Shown here: positions 28,189-37,318 of the stretch, one piece after another
Layout: every line of letters begins with the position of its first letter
Numbering within the stretch: position 1 is the first letter of the stretch
Made by a program: the position numbers and the translations under genes
Notes under the pieces: generated by a model
What the model was told of the DNA's origin: nothing
The model's database searches: none
What the model saw: the letters and a program-made list of their open reading frames with translations, nothing else
DNA from: an uncultured Bacteroidota bacterium
Lineage (GTDB): Bacteria; Bacteroidota; Bacteroidia; Flavobacteriales; Flavobacteriaceae
DNA: 64,000 nt
Assembly (NCBI GenBank): GCA_902606525.1
Contig: CACLGW010000002.1
Span: forward strand, 1-64,000
Direction: 5' to 3'

Positions 28189-29580
28189 TTAAAATTGTAA
28201 AATAATTTTCTCTTTTTCTCCAGAACTGTTTAGAAAAAGTATGCTTTCCAAATTTCCAATATCGAAGGAGCTAACGTCAGAAAGTTTATTTACTTTTTGG
28301 CCATTAACTTCTAAGATAATATGTCCATTATCAATGCCACTTTGATACAATCTTCTGTTATTCATATTTGAAACATAAAGGCCAAAGTCAGTGTTGTATT
28401 CTTTTTTCTGTTCTGGAGTTAGTTCACGGACTTCCATGTAGAAGAAAATAGAACGATTAATTTTTTCAAGACGAACATTTGTCTTTTTTTCTTCACCATT
28501 TCGTTTGTAAACAATATTTACTTTTTCTCCTGGACGCTTGCTAGCTAAATAACCTGATAAATCAGCAAACTTATTAATAACAATTCCATCTACACTTTTA
28601 ATTATATCTTTTGGGCGGAGTCCAGCTAGATCAGCTCCTAGACCTTCTTCTAAATCAGTAATATAAAAACCTTCAGTTTCGTCCACCTCAAAGCGCTCTG
28701 CGAATTGAGCATCTAAAGCTTGACCCATAACACCGAGCAAACCACGCTGTACATCGCCGTACTCAATAATATCTTCAAATATTTTACGAGCGACATTGCT
28801 GGGAACAGCAAAAGAATATCCAACAAATCCTCCAGAAACGGAAGTTATGGCAGTATTGATTCCAATTAGTTCACCACTAGTATTTACTAAAGCTCCTCCG
28901 CTGTTTCCTCTATTTACAGCTGCATCGGTTTGTATGTAAGATTCGTTCACTCCATCACGCTTATTAAGATCTCGAGATTTTGCACTTATAATTCCTGCAG
29001 TGACTGTAGAATTTAGATTAAATGGATTTCCCACAGCAAGAACCCACTCGCCAATACGAGTTGTATCTGAATTTCCAAAGTATATATAGGGAAATTTAAC
29101 ATCTGAATTAATTTTTAAAACAGCTATATCAGAATCAGGGTCTGATCCAATAACTTTAGCTTTATATGTTTTATTATCATTTGTTGTTATTTCTATCTCG
29201 TTATTATTTTCTATCACATGATTGTTTGTTATTATAAAACCGTCTGGTGATACAATAACTCCCGATCCAGTTCCTATTCGTTCAGGAAGTTCTTCATTTC
29301 CATAAAAATATTTATAAAAAGAAGGTAAATTTGAGTTTGTTGTACTTGTATTTTTCACATGCACTACAGCGTCTATAGTTTTTTCTGCAGCATCAGTAAA
29401 ATCTGTACTTTCCGCAGGAATCGTTTTCGTATTAATAGCATAATTGGTAGGCATCAAAGTATTAGTTTCGATACTTACAGGGTAGTTGTCTTTGACGTCT
29501 TGAGTGTATTGGTCATAAATAAAAAGACTAAATACCGCACTAAAGACAGCTACAATAAATGTTTTAATAAATGATTTCAT
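28189..29580 (-). CDS. htrA: Do-type periplasmic serine protease (HtrA/DegP family)
   Basis: The protein degrades or refolds damaged envelope proteins. It has an N-terminal signal or anchor (residues 4-22), a trypsin-like domain with the triad His121 (TNNHVI), Asp151 (DSDIAVLKI) and Ser227 (RGNSGGAL), a PDZ domain at about 285-375, and a shorter C-terminal region that may be a second PDZ. At 463 residues it is typical of flavobacterial DegP/DegQ proteins. It is divergent from dapF with 98 nt between start codons. Confidence 0.94.
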   Translation of the reverse strand: MKSFIKTFIVAVFSAVFSLFIYDQYTQDVKDNYPVSIETNTLMPTNYAINTKTIPAESTDFTDAAEKTIDAVVHVKNTSTTNSNLPSFYKYFYGNEELPERIGTGSGVIVSPDGFIITNNHVIENNNEIEITTNDNKTYKAKVIGSDPDSDIAVLKINSDVKFPYIYFGNSDTTRIGEWVLAVGNPFNLNSTVTAGIISAKSRDLNKRDGVNESYIQTDAAVNRGNSGGALVNTSGELIGINTAITSVSGGFVGYSFAVPSNVARKIFEDIIEYGDVQRGLLGVMGQALDAQFAERFEVDETEGFYITDLEEGLGADLAGLRPKDIIKSVDGIVINKFADLSGYLASKRPGEKVNIVYKRNGEEKKTNVRLEKINRSIFFYMEVRELTPEQKKEYNTDFGLYVSNMNNRRLYQSGIDNGHIILEVNGQKVNKLSDVSSFDIGNLESILFLNSSGEKEKIILQF

Positions 29581-29598
29581 CTAAATAATATTTTTTTG

Positions 29599-29606
29599 CA
29601 AAATTA
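29599..29606 (-). promoter_or_regulatory. TAnnTTTG element upstream of htrA
   Basis: TAATTTTG on the minus strand ends 18 nt before the htrA ATG. No clear -33 TTG is seen at 17-23 nt upstream. Confidence 0.35.
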
Positions 29607-29664
29607 TACATTTTTATTAAAAATGAAATTCCTTTAACGCCTCTTTAACACCTTTAAAATTGAT

Positions 29665-29672
29665 TATATTTG
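29665..29672 (+). promoter_or_regulatory. TAnnTTTG element directly before dapF
   Basis: TATATTTG ends 6 nt before the dapF ATG at 29679. If this is the promoter, transcription would start at or next to the start codon and the mRNA would be leaderless. A -33 TTG is not evident. Confidence 0.4.
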
Positions 29673-29678
29673 TTGATT

Positions 29679-30464
29679 ATGGAGGTTATTTTTGACAAAT
29701 ATCACGGAGTTGGCAACGATTTTATCATAATGGATAATCGAGATGAAAAATATTCTAGCCTAAAATCTTCACAATTAAAATCCCTGTGTGACAGATACAT
29801 CGGGATAGGTGCAAATGGAGTTATTTTAATACAACATTCCTCCGAAGCTGACTTTGAAATGGATTATTTTAATTCAGATGGAAATCCAAGTTCACTTTGT
29901 GGAAATGGAGGGAGATGTGCAGTAGCTTTTGCCAATAGGCATCAAATGATTAAAAGTCAAACTCAGTTTAAAGCGATTGATGGCCTCCATGAGGCTGAAA
30001 TCGTTTCTAACGATAATGTCCGTTTAAAAATGAATAATGTCAAAGAATTGATAAATCATAAAGATGGGATTTTGATAGATACGGGTTCCCCACATTATAT
30101 CCAATTAGTCGAAAATGTTTCGATTTTAAATATAAAAAAAGAAGGTGCAGAAATTCGCTTCTCAGATCCTTTCTTTCAAAATGGGGTTAACGTTAATTTT
30201 CTAGAAAAACAAAACAATAGTCATTTCTCAATTCGCACATATGAACGGGGTGTAGAAGATGAAACATTAGCTTGCGGAACTGGAGCAGTTGCTGGTGCTC
30301 TTGCTATGCATCATATAGGAAAAACAAATGGATTAACGAAAATAAAATTAGAGGCCATTGGCGGTATGTTAATAGTTGATTTCGCAATAAGTGAAATAGG
30401 CTACAAAAACATTCAACTTGAAGGACCTGCGATTTTTGTTTATTCAGGATGTATTAATATATGA
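29679..30464 (+). CDS. dapF: diaminopimelate epimerase
   Basis: DapF interconverts LL- and meso-diaminopimelate for lysine and peptidoglycan synthesis. The start at ATG 29679 gives MEVIFDKYHGVGNDF, the family N-terminus; a TTG three codons earlier lies in the promoter element and is rejected. The two active-site cysteines are in LCGNGGRCAVAF and ETLACGTGAVAGA. It overlaps the following acetyltransferase by 4 nt (ATGA). dapA is encoded 9.5 kb downstream. Confidence 0.96.
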   Translation: MEVIFDKYHGVGNDFIIMDNRDEKYSSLKSSQLKSLCDRYIGIGANGVILIQHSSEADFEMDYFNSDGNPSSLCGNGGRCAVAFANRHQMIKSQTQFKAIDGLHEAEIVSNDNVRLKMNNVKELINHKDGILIDTGSPHYIQLVENVSILNIKKEGAEIRFSDPFFQNGVNVNFLEKQNNSHFSIRTYERGVEDETLACGTGAVAGALAMHHIGKTNGLTKIKLEAIGGMLIVDFAISEIGYKNIQLEGPAIFVYSGCINI

Positions 30465-30973
30465 GTTTAAATGATATTTCGTTACGTGCTTTAGAGCCCT
30501 CGGACATTAAATTCCTACTAGAAATAGAAAACGATTCTTCTTATTGGAAATATTCTAATAGAACTGAACCCTATTCTCGTGATCTGCTTGAAAAATATCT
30601 CGATCAACAAGTTCAAGATATTTTTCAAGCGAGACAAAAAAAATTTGTTATCACAAATTTAAAAAAAGCTACAGTTGGCTTTGTTGACCTTTTTGACTTC
30701 GAACCTTTACACCGACGTGCTGGGGTAGGAATAATAGTAAACGAAAATGAACATGGAAAAGGTTTTGGTAGATGTGCAATTAAACTCCTTGGGAATTATG
30801 CTAAACAGTATTTAAATATTAATTGTCTTTTTGCTAATATAGCAATTGAAAATGAAATAAGTATACTAGCATTTGAGGCTTGTGGATATAAAAAAGTTGG
30901 TTTAAAAAAAGCTTGGAATTTTTATGAAGATAAATTTCATGATGAATACTTATATCAAAAATTATTTACCTAG
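30461..30973 (+). CDS. GNAT-family N-acetyltransferase (RimJ/RimL/SpeG-like)
   Basis: The 170-residue protein has the RimJ/RimL-like layout: an N-terminal ISLRALEPSDIKFLLEIE, a central VGFVDLFDFEPLHRRAGVGI, the acetyl-CoA site GKGFGRCAIKLL and a C-terminal FEACGYKKVG. The acceptor could be a ribosomal protein N-terminus, an amino acid or a polyamine. It is coupled to dapF by an ATGA overlap, and its TAG stop shares its G with the GTG start of mltG. Confidence 0.85.
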   Translation: MSLNDISLRALEPSDIKFLLEIENDSSYWKYSNRTEPYSRDLLEKYLDQQVQDIFQARQKKFVITNLKKATVGFVDLFDFEPLHRRAGVGIIVNENEHGKGFGRCAIKLLGNYAKQYLNINCLFANIAIENEISILAFEACGYKKVGLKKAWNFYEDKFHDEYLYQKLFT

Positions 30974-32016
30974 TGTACAGAAAAAAAATCTTTATTATCA
31001 TAATACTGCTTGGAGTTGGATTTGGATTATTCTTTGTTCTTAGATTTTATCAAATTTTTTTTTGGGATAATACATCTTTTGAAAACAAATATTCCTACAT
31101 ATTCATAGACAGTGAGGATAATATCGATTCTTTGGCCATTAAATTAGATCCTATATTAAAATCAACTTCTAATTTCCTTGCAGTAGCAAAGAAAAAAGGT
31201 TATTCAAAAAGTATTCGCATTGGTAAATATAGGATTGAAAAGGGAATGAGTAATAATGATATTATCAATGCTCTTTGGTCTCAGAGGCTTACATCAAATG
31301 TTGTTTTTAATAACCAAGAGCGTTTACAAGATTTAGCAAATCGAATTTCTTTACAAATTGAAGCAGATAGCCTTGAGCTTATAACTGCCTTTCAAGATTC
31401 TACTTTTTTAACTCAAAATGGATTCACTTTAGAAAATGCATTGAGTATGTATTTACCAAATTCTTACAACGCTTTTTGGGATACTACTCCAGAGGAATTT
31501 AGGAACTTAATGCTGAAAAGTTATAAGCGTTTTTGGAATAAGGATCGAATGAAAAAGGTCAAAAAATTAGGTTTAACACCAAATGAAGTTTACATATTAG
31601 CTTCAATTGTTTATAAAGAAACGATAAAAAAAGATGAGCAGTCTATAATAGCTGGATTATATCTTAATCGCTTGAGAAAGAGAATGAAACTTCAAGCAGA
31701 CCCTACCGTAATTTATGCCAAAAAAAAAGAATCTAATAATTTTGATCTTATCATTAAAAGAGTTCTTTACAAAGACTTACTATTAAAATCTAAGTACAAT
31801 ACATACCGATATCGAGGTTTACCTCCTGGCCCTATATGTATGCCAGACCTTTCCACTATTGATTCAGTGCTTAATCCCAAGCTGCATACCTATCTCTATT
31901 TTGTTGCATCCCCATTAAAACCAGGGTACCATTTATTTGCTAAAAATTTAAGAGAGCATAAAAAAAATAAAAAAATTTATACCCAGTGGTTAGATAAACA
32001 AAATCTATACCGTTAA
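30973..32016 (+). CDS. mltG: endolytic peptidoglycan transglycosylase MltG
   Basis: MltG cleaves nascent glycan strands and sets their length at the inner membrane. The 347-residue protein has one N-terminal membrane helix (about residues 5-26), a LysM-like region, and the YceG core with ILASIVYKET (209-217, conserved Glu216) and LQADPTVIYA (240-249), plus YRYRGLPPGPI. The start is GTG at 30973, inside the stop of the preceding gene. It shares TTAA with the convergent methyltransferase gene as both stop codons. Confidence 0.93.
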   Translation: MYRKKIFIIIILLGVGFGLFFVLRFYQIFFWDNTSFENKYSYIFIDSEDNIDSLAIKLDPILKSTSNFLAVAKKKGYSKSIRIGKYRIEKGMSNNDIINALWSQRLTSNVVFNNQERLQDLANRISLQIEADSLELITAFQDSTFLTQNGFTLENALSMYLPNSYNAFWDTTPEEFRNLMLKSYKRFWNKDRMKKVKKLGLTPNEVYILASIVYKETIKKDEQSIIAGLYLNRLRKRMKLQADPTVIYAKKKESNNFDLIIKRVLYKDLLLKSKYNTYRYRGLPPGPICMPDLSTIDSVLNPKLHTYLYFVASPLKPGYHLFAKNLREHKKNKKIYTQWLDKQNLYR

Positions 32017-32741
32017 AAAGAACACTCAATTATAAATATACACGGCTTTTTACTAATATTAAGTTTATTTTTCTTCCATTCTATTATCGATCGTGTTTTA
32101 ATATATTCTGAAATTAGAGTTAAATCACATGCTATACAAAGACTTGTATTTAAATTTAAAACCTTAATCATTTCTGTAAATAATAATTGACTTCGGTAAG
32201 GGGTCTCAATAAACACCTGAGCTTGATTTTCTTTTAAAGAATTACGTTGATATTTTAATAAAGCTTTTTCACGTTTTTTTTTATCTATTGGGAGATAGCC
32301 ATTAAAGCTAAAATTTTGTCCATTCATACCCGAACTCATTATTGCTAAGAGTACTGATGATGGACCAATAAGGGGTTTTACAGAAATATTATGCTTATGT
32401 GCTTTTGCAACAATTACTGCACCTGGATCAGCAATCCCAGGACAGCCAACATCTGAAAGTAAGCCTATGGAAGTGCCATTTAGACAAGGATTTATATATG
32501 AGTTAAGTTCTTCAGGATCCGTGAATTTATTTAAAGGTAATATTATTAGATTTTCTTGGTTTTTGTTAGGAATAAGCTTTTTAATGAAGCGTCTTGCCAT
32601 TTTTTCATTTTCAACAATGAAATGCGTGAGTTCTCCAACCACTTTTTTTATTGAAATTGGTAATACCTCGACCGGTGAGTTATTACCTATTGGTGTGGGA
32701 ATTAGATATAAAATTCCTTTTTCTTGTTTTATTAAGTCCAT
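32013..32741 (-). CDS. SAM-dependent methyltransferase, RsmI/tetrapyrrole-methylase family
   Basis: The 242-residue protein has the tetrapyrrole methylase fold seen in the 16S rRNA C1402 2'-O-methyltransferase RsmI: LYLIPTPIGNN at the N-terminus, GLLSDVGCPGIADPG, LIGPSSVLLAIMSSGMNGQ and FIETPYRS. It departs from canonical RsmI in several motifs, as do other Bacteroidota paralogues, so the exact target is uncertain. It overlaps the phosphatase gene upstream by 10 nt and shares its stop TTAA with mltG. Confidence 0.85.
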   Translation of the reverse strand: MDLIKQEKGILYLIPTPIGNNSPVEVLPISIKKVVGELTHFIVENEKMARRFIKKLIPNKNQENLIILPLNKFTDPEELNSYINPCLNGTSIGLLSDVGCPGIADPGAVIVAKAHKHNISVKPLIGPSSVLLAIMSSGMNGQNFSFNGYLPIDKKKREKALLKYQRNSLKENQAQVFIETPYRSQLLFTEMIKVLNLNTSLCIACDLTLISEYIKTRSIIEWKKNKLNISKKPCIFIIECSF

Positions 32742-33181
32742 AGACTTAAGTCTTTAACAATTTGTTCGCAGGAATAATTCAAAAGTAAATAACATTTATC
32801 AAAAGCTTCATAGTTTCCGTAATATGGATCTGGAATTTCTTGGTCAAAAGGATGAATTAGATTTACTTTTTCTTTGTCTTCTTGAGAATTTGTTAAAGTC
32901 AAAACGTCAGCATAATTGGATTTATCCATCACATAAATATGACTAAAGTTATTAAAATCTTTTTTGGTAAACTTTCGTGCCAAATAGTGACTGATATTAA
33001 TTCCATTTTGCTCCCCTATTAGAATACTTCTAGGGTCTGGTGAATTTCCAATATGATATCCTGCTGTTCCAGCTGAATCCACAATGATATTTGAGGAAAC
33101 TTTATTTTTCAAAATTCCTTGGGCTAGGGGGGAACGACAAATGTTACCCAAGCAAACCATGAGTATTTTTGGAGTCTCCAT
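32732..33181 (-). CDS. low-molecular-weight protein tyrosine phosphatase
   Basis: The active-site loop CLGNICRS (Cys10 to Arg16) and the late catalytic Asp in IPDPYYG are both intact in this 149-residue cytoplasmic protein. No tyrosine kinase or capsule genes lie nearby, so a role in polysaccharide control is not supported by context. It starts 10 nt after dnaA ends and overlaps the methyltransferase gene by 10 nt, forming the unit dnaA-ptp-rsmI-like. Confidence 0.92.
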   Translation of the reverse strand: METPKILMVCLGNICRSPLAQGILKNKVSSNIIVDSAGTAGYHIGNSPDPRSILIGEQNGINISHYLARKFTKKDFNNFSHIYVMDKSNYADVLTLTNSQEDKEKVNLIHPFDQEIPDPYYGNYEAFDKCYLLLNYSCEQIVKDLSLWT

Positions 33182-33191
33182 TTTAAAAAAA

Positions 33192-34619
33192 TTATAAAGT
33201 TAATTTCTGACTTAAGTCTTCCACGTATTTACGAAACTGTTTATCAGTAAAGGTGAGATTATCAACAGTTTTGCATGCATGAAGGACTGTCGCATGGTCA
33301 CGTTTACCAATTTGATTCCCTATACTAGCTAAAGATGCTTTAGTGAATTTCTTTGCGAAATACATCGCTAGCTGACGTGCTTGAACTATATGTCTTCTTC
33401 TAGTTTTTGATTGAAGGGTTTCTATGTCCATTTGGAAATAATCTGAAACTACTTTTTGAATGTAATCTATTGACACTTCACGTTTAGTATTTTTAACAAA
33501 CTTCATTACTACATCTTGAGCAAGTTCTGAAGTAATATCGACTTTATTGAATGAAGATTGAGCAATTAGAGAGATAATAGCACCTTCTAATTCACGGACA
33601 TTTGTTTTTATATTTTTAGCTACATACTCAATTATATCTTCATTGATATTAACACCATCTCTATAGAGTTTATTTTTAAGGATAGAAATTCGAGTTTCAT
33701 AATTTGGGAGTTGCAGTTCAGCCGAAAGACCCCACTTAAATCGAGAAAGTAGACGTTGTTCAATATCCTGCATATCAACAGGTGCTTTATCGGATGTAAG
33801 TATTACTTGTTTCCCATTTTGGTGCAAATGATTAAAGATATGGAAGAAAACGTCTTGGGTTCCTGTTTTACCAGAAAGGAATTGAACATCATCTATAATT
33901 AAAACATCTAAAAGTTGGTAAAAGTGAATAAAATCATTTCTTGTATTTTTTTTAACGGCTTCTATATATTGTTGAGTAAATTTTTCAGCAGCAATATATA
34001 AAACGGTTTTATCTTGATGTTTTTCTTTGATTTCAACTCCAATTGCATGAGCAAGGTGAGTTTTTCCGAGTCCTACACCCCCAAAAATAAGTAGAGGATT
34101 AAATGAGGTACCACCAGGTTTGGCAGAAACTGCTAATGCAGCAGATCTTCCTAATCTGTTCGAGTCTCCTTCGAGGAAATTTTCGAAATTATAATTTGGA
34201 TTTAGTTGAGATTCAATTTGTAAGTTTTTAATTCCTGGGATAACAAAAGGATTTTTTAATTCAGATGGATGTGAATTTAAAGGTGCATCAACGTCTTGAG
34301 GTTTAATACCAACTCGATTATTACTTGGAATGTTTTCGGTAAATGCAACTTTATTACCAAAGGAATTTTCCATCCGAATAGAATAAACTAAACGAGCGTT
34401 ACTTCCTAATTCTTTTTGCAAGGCTGTTTTAAGAATTTTGACATAATGTTCCTCTAACCACTCGTAAAAAAATTTACTAGGCACCTCTATACTTAAAATA
34501 TTTTCTGAAAGTTTTACTGGTTTTATTGGTAAAAACCAAGTTTTATATGCTTGAGTTTGAATATTGTCCTTTATAAAAGACAGGCAGTTATTCCAAACCG
34601 ATGAAGCGTTGTTAGACAT
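33192..34619 (-). CDS. dnaA: chromosomal replication initiator protein DnaA
   Basis: DnaA melts the replication origin. The 475 residues show domain I (about 1-85), a short linker, the AAA+ domain with Walker A GGVGLGKTH (180-188) and Walker B VLIIDDVQFLSG, and the C-terminal DNA-binding domain with RRRHIVQARQLAMYF and GKRDHATVLHA. I see no cluster of DnaA boxes in the 193 nt upstream, and neither dnaN nor recF is adjacent, so the origin is probably not here. Confidence 0.98.
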   Translation of the reverse strand: MSNNASSVWNNCLSFIKDNIQTQAYKTWFLPIKPVKLSENILSIEVPSKFFYEWLEEHYVKILKTALQKELGSNARLVYSIRMENSFGNKVAFTENIPSNNRVGIKPQDVDAPLNSHPSELKNPFVIPGIKNLQIESQLNPNYNFENFLEGDSNRLGRSAALAVSAKPGGTSFNPLLIFGGVGLGKTHLAHAIGVEIKEKHQDKTVLYIAAEKFTQQYIEAVKKNTRNDFIHFYQLLDVLIIDDVQFLSGKTGTQDVFFHIFNHLHQNGKQVILTSDKAPVDMQDIEQRLLSRFKWGLSAELQLPNYETRISILKNKLYRDGVNINEDIIEYVAKNIKTNVRELEGAIISLIAQSSFNKVDITSELAQDVVMKFVKNTKREVSIDYIQKVVSDYFQMDIETLQSKTRRRHIVQARQLAMYFAKKFTKASLASIGNQIGKRDHATVLHACKTVDNLTFTDKQFRKYVEDLSQKLTL

Positions 34620-34812
34620 TTAACTTATTATCTTATGTTGTTATTTATGGTTTACTGAGACTTAATTTGTCATTAAACAAATATTGATTAAAAAAAATTA
34701 AAAAAAAAATCAAAAGCCTATTGAATATTAAGTTTTTTTTTTGGAAATTATGTGACAGGTAATATATATTTTGAATTTATTTTTATTTCTCTTACTTGTT
34801 AATTATTTGAGA

Positions 34813-35208
34813 ATGGATTTCAAAACAAAAATCATTAAAGTCCGTTATGGTGAAACAGATCAAATGGGCTTTGTCCATCACAGCAATTATTTAAAATATT
34901 TTGAAATAGCTCGACTCGAATGGCTCTCAGAATTAGGTATTTCTTATGCGGATATGGAACGTGATGGTATTTTAATGCCAGTAGTAAGTGCTAGCTTATA
35001 TTTTAAAGAACCATTATTTTATGGAGATAATTTTTGGGTGACTGTTAAATTGAAAAAAAAACCTAAAGCCACTATTGAATTTGATTATTTAATTACAAAT
35101 CAAAAAGAGAAAATGATTTGTACTGGGAATACTATTTTAGCATTTTTATCACCAATTACAAAGCGTCCAATGCGTTGTCCAAACTTTTTGGTTGAAAAGT
35201 TTAATTAA
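34813..35208 (+). CDS. acyl-CoA thioesterase, YbgC/FadM-type hotdog fold
   Basis: The hotdog protein has the 4-hydroxybenzoyl-CoA-type signature RYGETDQMGFVHHSNYLKYFE with the catalytic Asp in ETDQMG. The ATG at 34813 gives 131 residues starting MDFKTKIIKVRYGE, the usual length; an upstream TTG would add 14 hydrophobic residues and is judged unlikely. Its last 8 nt overlap the convergent ribD gene. The physiological thioester is unknown. Confidence 0.88.
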   Translation: MDFKTKIIKVRYGETDQMGFVHHSNYLKYFEIARLEWLSELGISYADMERDGILMPVVSASLYFKEPLFYGDNFWVTVKLKKKPKATIEFDYLITNQKEKMICTGNTILAFLSPITKRPMRCPNFLVEKFN

Positions 35209-36241
35209 AAAAAAAGTTTAGTTTGTCACCATCTATATTTACTGATGTTTGAGATAAACTACTAAACTTAGGTATAGGAGTGCCTCTATTTAATTTTTTT
35301 GAAGCTACAAAAACTCTAGCCTCATCCCAAAGGTTAGCATCAATGAAATGTTGTAAAGTTATTTTTCCACCTTCTATAATAATAGATTGTATTTCTTGAT
35401 TAAAGCAATAATTTAAAAACGTTTGAAGGTTAAATGGTTTTAGTTTTATCATCTTTTTCATGTTGTTATTAGATGATTTTAATTTATTAAAAAAATATGT
35501 ATTTCTTTTATCACGATATACTTTACTGTCTATTGGTGTTCTGTTTTCAGGATCTAAAATTAAGCGAAGCGGATTACTACCTTCCCAATCTCGAGTAGTC
35601 AATTCAGGGTCATCGTCAATTATAGTTTGAACACCTACAAGTACAGCAGACTCTTGACTTCTCCATTGATGTACTTTTTGACGTGATTTTTGGTTTGAAA
35701 TCCAGTACACAGAACCTTTATTAGTTTCATTTTTTAAAGGGGCAATAAAGTGATCAGAAGTTTGTGCCCATTTCAAAATAAGATATGGGCGTTTTTTTTT
35801 ATGAAATGTAAAAAAACGACGATTAAGAAAGTCAGTTTCTTTTTTTAAAACTCCTAAAGTTACTTTACAACCAAATTGCTCTAAAGATTTTATTCCATTG
35901 CCAGCAACCTTTGGGTTGGGATCAATTGAACCAATAACAACTCTTGGTATCATATACTTTCCTATAATTTCAACACAAGGAGGGGTTTTTCCAAAGTGAG
36001 AGCAGGGTTCAAGATTAACATATATAGTACTTTTTTTAAGTAATGATTTATCTGATACACTATTAATTGCATTAACCTCTGCGTGGTGTTGTCCTGCTTT
36101 TTGATGCCATCCTTCTCCAATTATCTTGTTTTCATGAACAATTACTGATCCAACCATTGGATTTGGATAAGTTTTGCCTAAAGCCTTTTGAGCCAAATTG
36201 ATGCAGCGTTGCATATAATATTGATCAATTGTTTTGTTCAA
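35201..36241 (-). CDS. ribD: bifunctional riboflavin biosynthesis deaminase/reductase
   Basis: RibD deaminates the pyrimidine from GTP cyclohydrolase II and then reduces its ribosyl chain. The N-terminal deaminase has the zinc ligands His53 (HAEVNAI, catalytic Glu55) and PCSHFGKTPPC (Cys80, Cys89). The C-terminal reductase (about 150-346) shows LILKWAQTSD and IIEGGKITLQHFI. The 346 residues match the family. It stands alone on the minus strand, divergent from prmC with a 227-nt gap in which I see no FMN riboswitch. Confidence 0.95.
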   Translation of the reverse strand: MNKTIDQYYMQRCINLAQKALGKTYPNPMVGSVIVHENKIIGEGWHQKAGQHHAEVNAINSVSDKSLLKKSTIYVNLEPCSHFGKTPPCVEIIGKYMIPRVVIGSIDPNPKVAGNGIKSLEQFGCKVTLGVLKKETDFLNRRFFTFHKKKRPYLILKWAQTSDHFIAPLKNETNKGSVYWISNQKSRQKVHQWRSQESAVLVGVQTIIDDDPELTTRDWEGSNPLRLILDPENRTPIDSKVYRDKRNTYFFNKLKSSNNNMKKMIKLKPFNLQTFLNYCFNQEIQSIIIEGGKITLQHFIDANLWDEARVFVASKKLNRGTPIPKFSSLSQTSVNIDGDKLNFFFN

Positions 36242-36468
36242 ATCTGGTGTTTATTAATTTTATTAACTAGGATAATTTATTATTAATGCTTGTAAATTTA
36301 ATATAAATCAATGTAGATTTAAATTATTTATACTAAGGGGTAATAAATCTTTAATTAAGAGAATTTGAATAAAAATGATTCTTAAAACTTTAGATTTGAT
36401 TTCAATCCTGTTCCCAATAGGATCATTTTATTGAAGTCTTATAAAATATTTCTAATAAAATACTTATT

Positions 36469-37317
36469 ATGACATTACGTGATGGACATGAACTTTTTAT
36501 AGAAGGATTGAATAATTTTCTCGAACAAGCAGAAATTGATTTCATTTACAAATCAATTTTGAAAAACGGCTTAAATCTTGATCCAATACAATTATCAATT
36601 AAACCTTTTACAAAATTGAATTTTAGTGAAGAAATTTTCATTAAGGAAAGTCTTTTGAAAATAATTGCCCACGAACCCCTTCAATATGTAGTTGGTATAG
36701 CTCATTTCAGAGACATTATTTTAAAGGTTGACAAACGGGTTTTGATTCCTCGAACTGAGACAGAGGAATTGGTTAATTGGGTTTTAGATGATTTTGAAAC
36801 ATTGGATAAGCAGCTTAAACTTATTGACATGGGAACAGGCTCTGGATGTATAGGAATCGCGTTGGCAAAAGCACAACCCTTTTTTTCAGTTTATGCTTTA
36901 GATAGAGATAACGATATATTGGAATTGACTTTAGAAAATGCAAAACTAAATCGGGTTCAAATTAAATGTGTTAAGAAGGATATGACTCTAATAAAAGATT
37001 TTAATTTCAAAGTAAATGTAATTGTTTCAAATCCTCCATATGTAATGATTAATGAGAAAAAGCAGATGAAACCTAATGTTTTATTATATGAGCCTCATAA
37101 AGCAATTTTTGTTTCAGATGCAGATCCTTTGTTGTTTTACCGCATGATTTTAGAATTTGCTTCTAAAAACTTAAAACCAAAAGGTTATATTTATTTTGAA
37201 ATAAATCCTCTGTTGGTAAAACAATTAAAAGAGTTAATTGCAACTTTTTCTTATACTGTTTTAGAACGTTTAGATATCTTTGGAAAACCAAGAATGCTTC
37301 GTTTGAAGAAAAAATAA
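36469..37317 (+). CDS. prmC: peptide chain release factor N5-glutamine methyltransferase
   Basis: PrmC methylates the GGQ glutamine of RF1 and RF2. The 282-residue protein has an N-terminal helical domain with EPLQYVVG, the SAM-binding IDMGTGSGCIGIALA and the catalytic NPPY in IVSNPPYV. It ends 1 nt before ligA. The 227-nt gap upstream (36242-36468) holds a small hairpin near 36410 but no other feature I can support. Confidence 0.95.
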   Translation: MTLRDGHELFIEGLNNFLEQAEIDFIYKSILKNGLNLDPIQLSIKPFTKLNFSEEIFIKESLLKIIAHEPLQYVVGIAHFRDIILKVDKRVLIPRTETEELVNWVLDDFETLDKQLKLIDMGTGSGCIGIALAKAQPFFSVYALDRDNDILELTLENAKLNRVQIKCVKKDMTLIKDFNFKVNVIVSNPPYVMINEKKQMKPNVLLYEPHKAIFVSDADPLLFYRMILEFASKNLKPKGYIYFEINPLLVKQLKELIATFSYTVLERLDIFGKPRMLRLKKK

Positions 37318-37318
37318 A

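Noticed and set aside
30461-32016. Toxin-antitoxin or defence gene pair among the acetyltransferases
   Set aside because: The GNAT gene is translationally coupled to dapF and mltG, with no ribbon-helix-helix antitoxin nearby.
34620-34812. Replication origin next to dnaA
   Set aside because: No DnaA-box cluster or AT-rich 13-mer array stands out above the generally AT-rich background, and dnaN/recF are absent.
34771-34812. N-terminal extension of the thioesterase from a TTG start
   Set aside because: It would add a 14-residue hydrophobic stretch not expected for a cytoplasmic hotdog enzyme; the ATG at 34813 gives the normal family start.
36375-36434. 19-codon ORF in the ribD-prmC gap, overlapping a small hairpin
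   Set aside because: It is too short, with no motif or spacing that supports translation; the hairpin (ATCCT with AGGAT) has a 9-nt loop and no T-run, so it is not called a terminator either.
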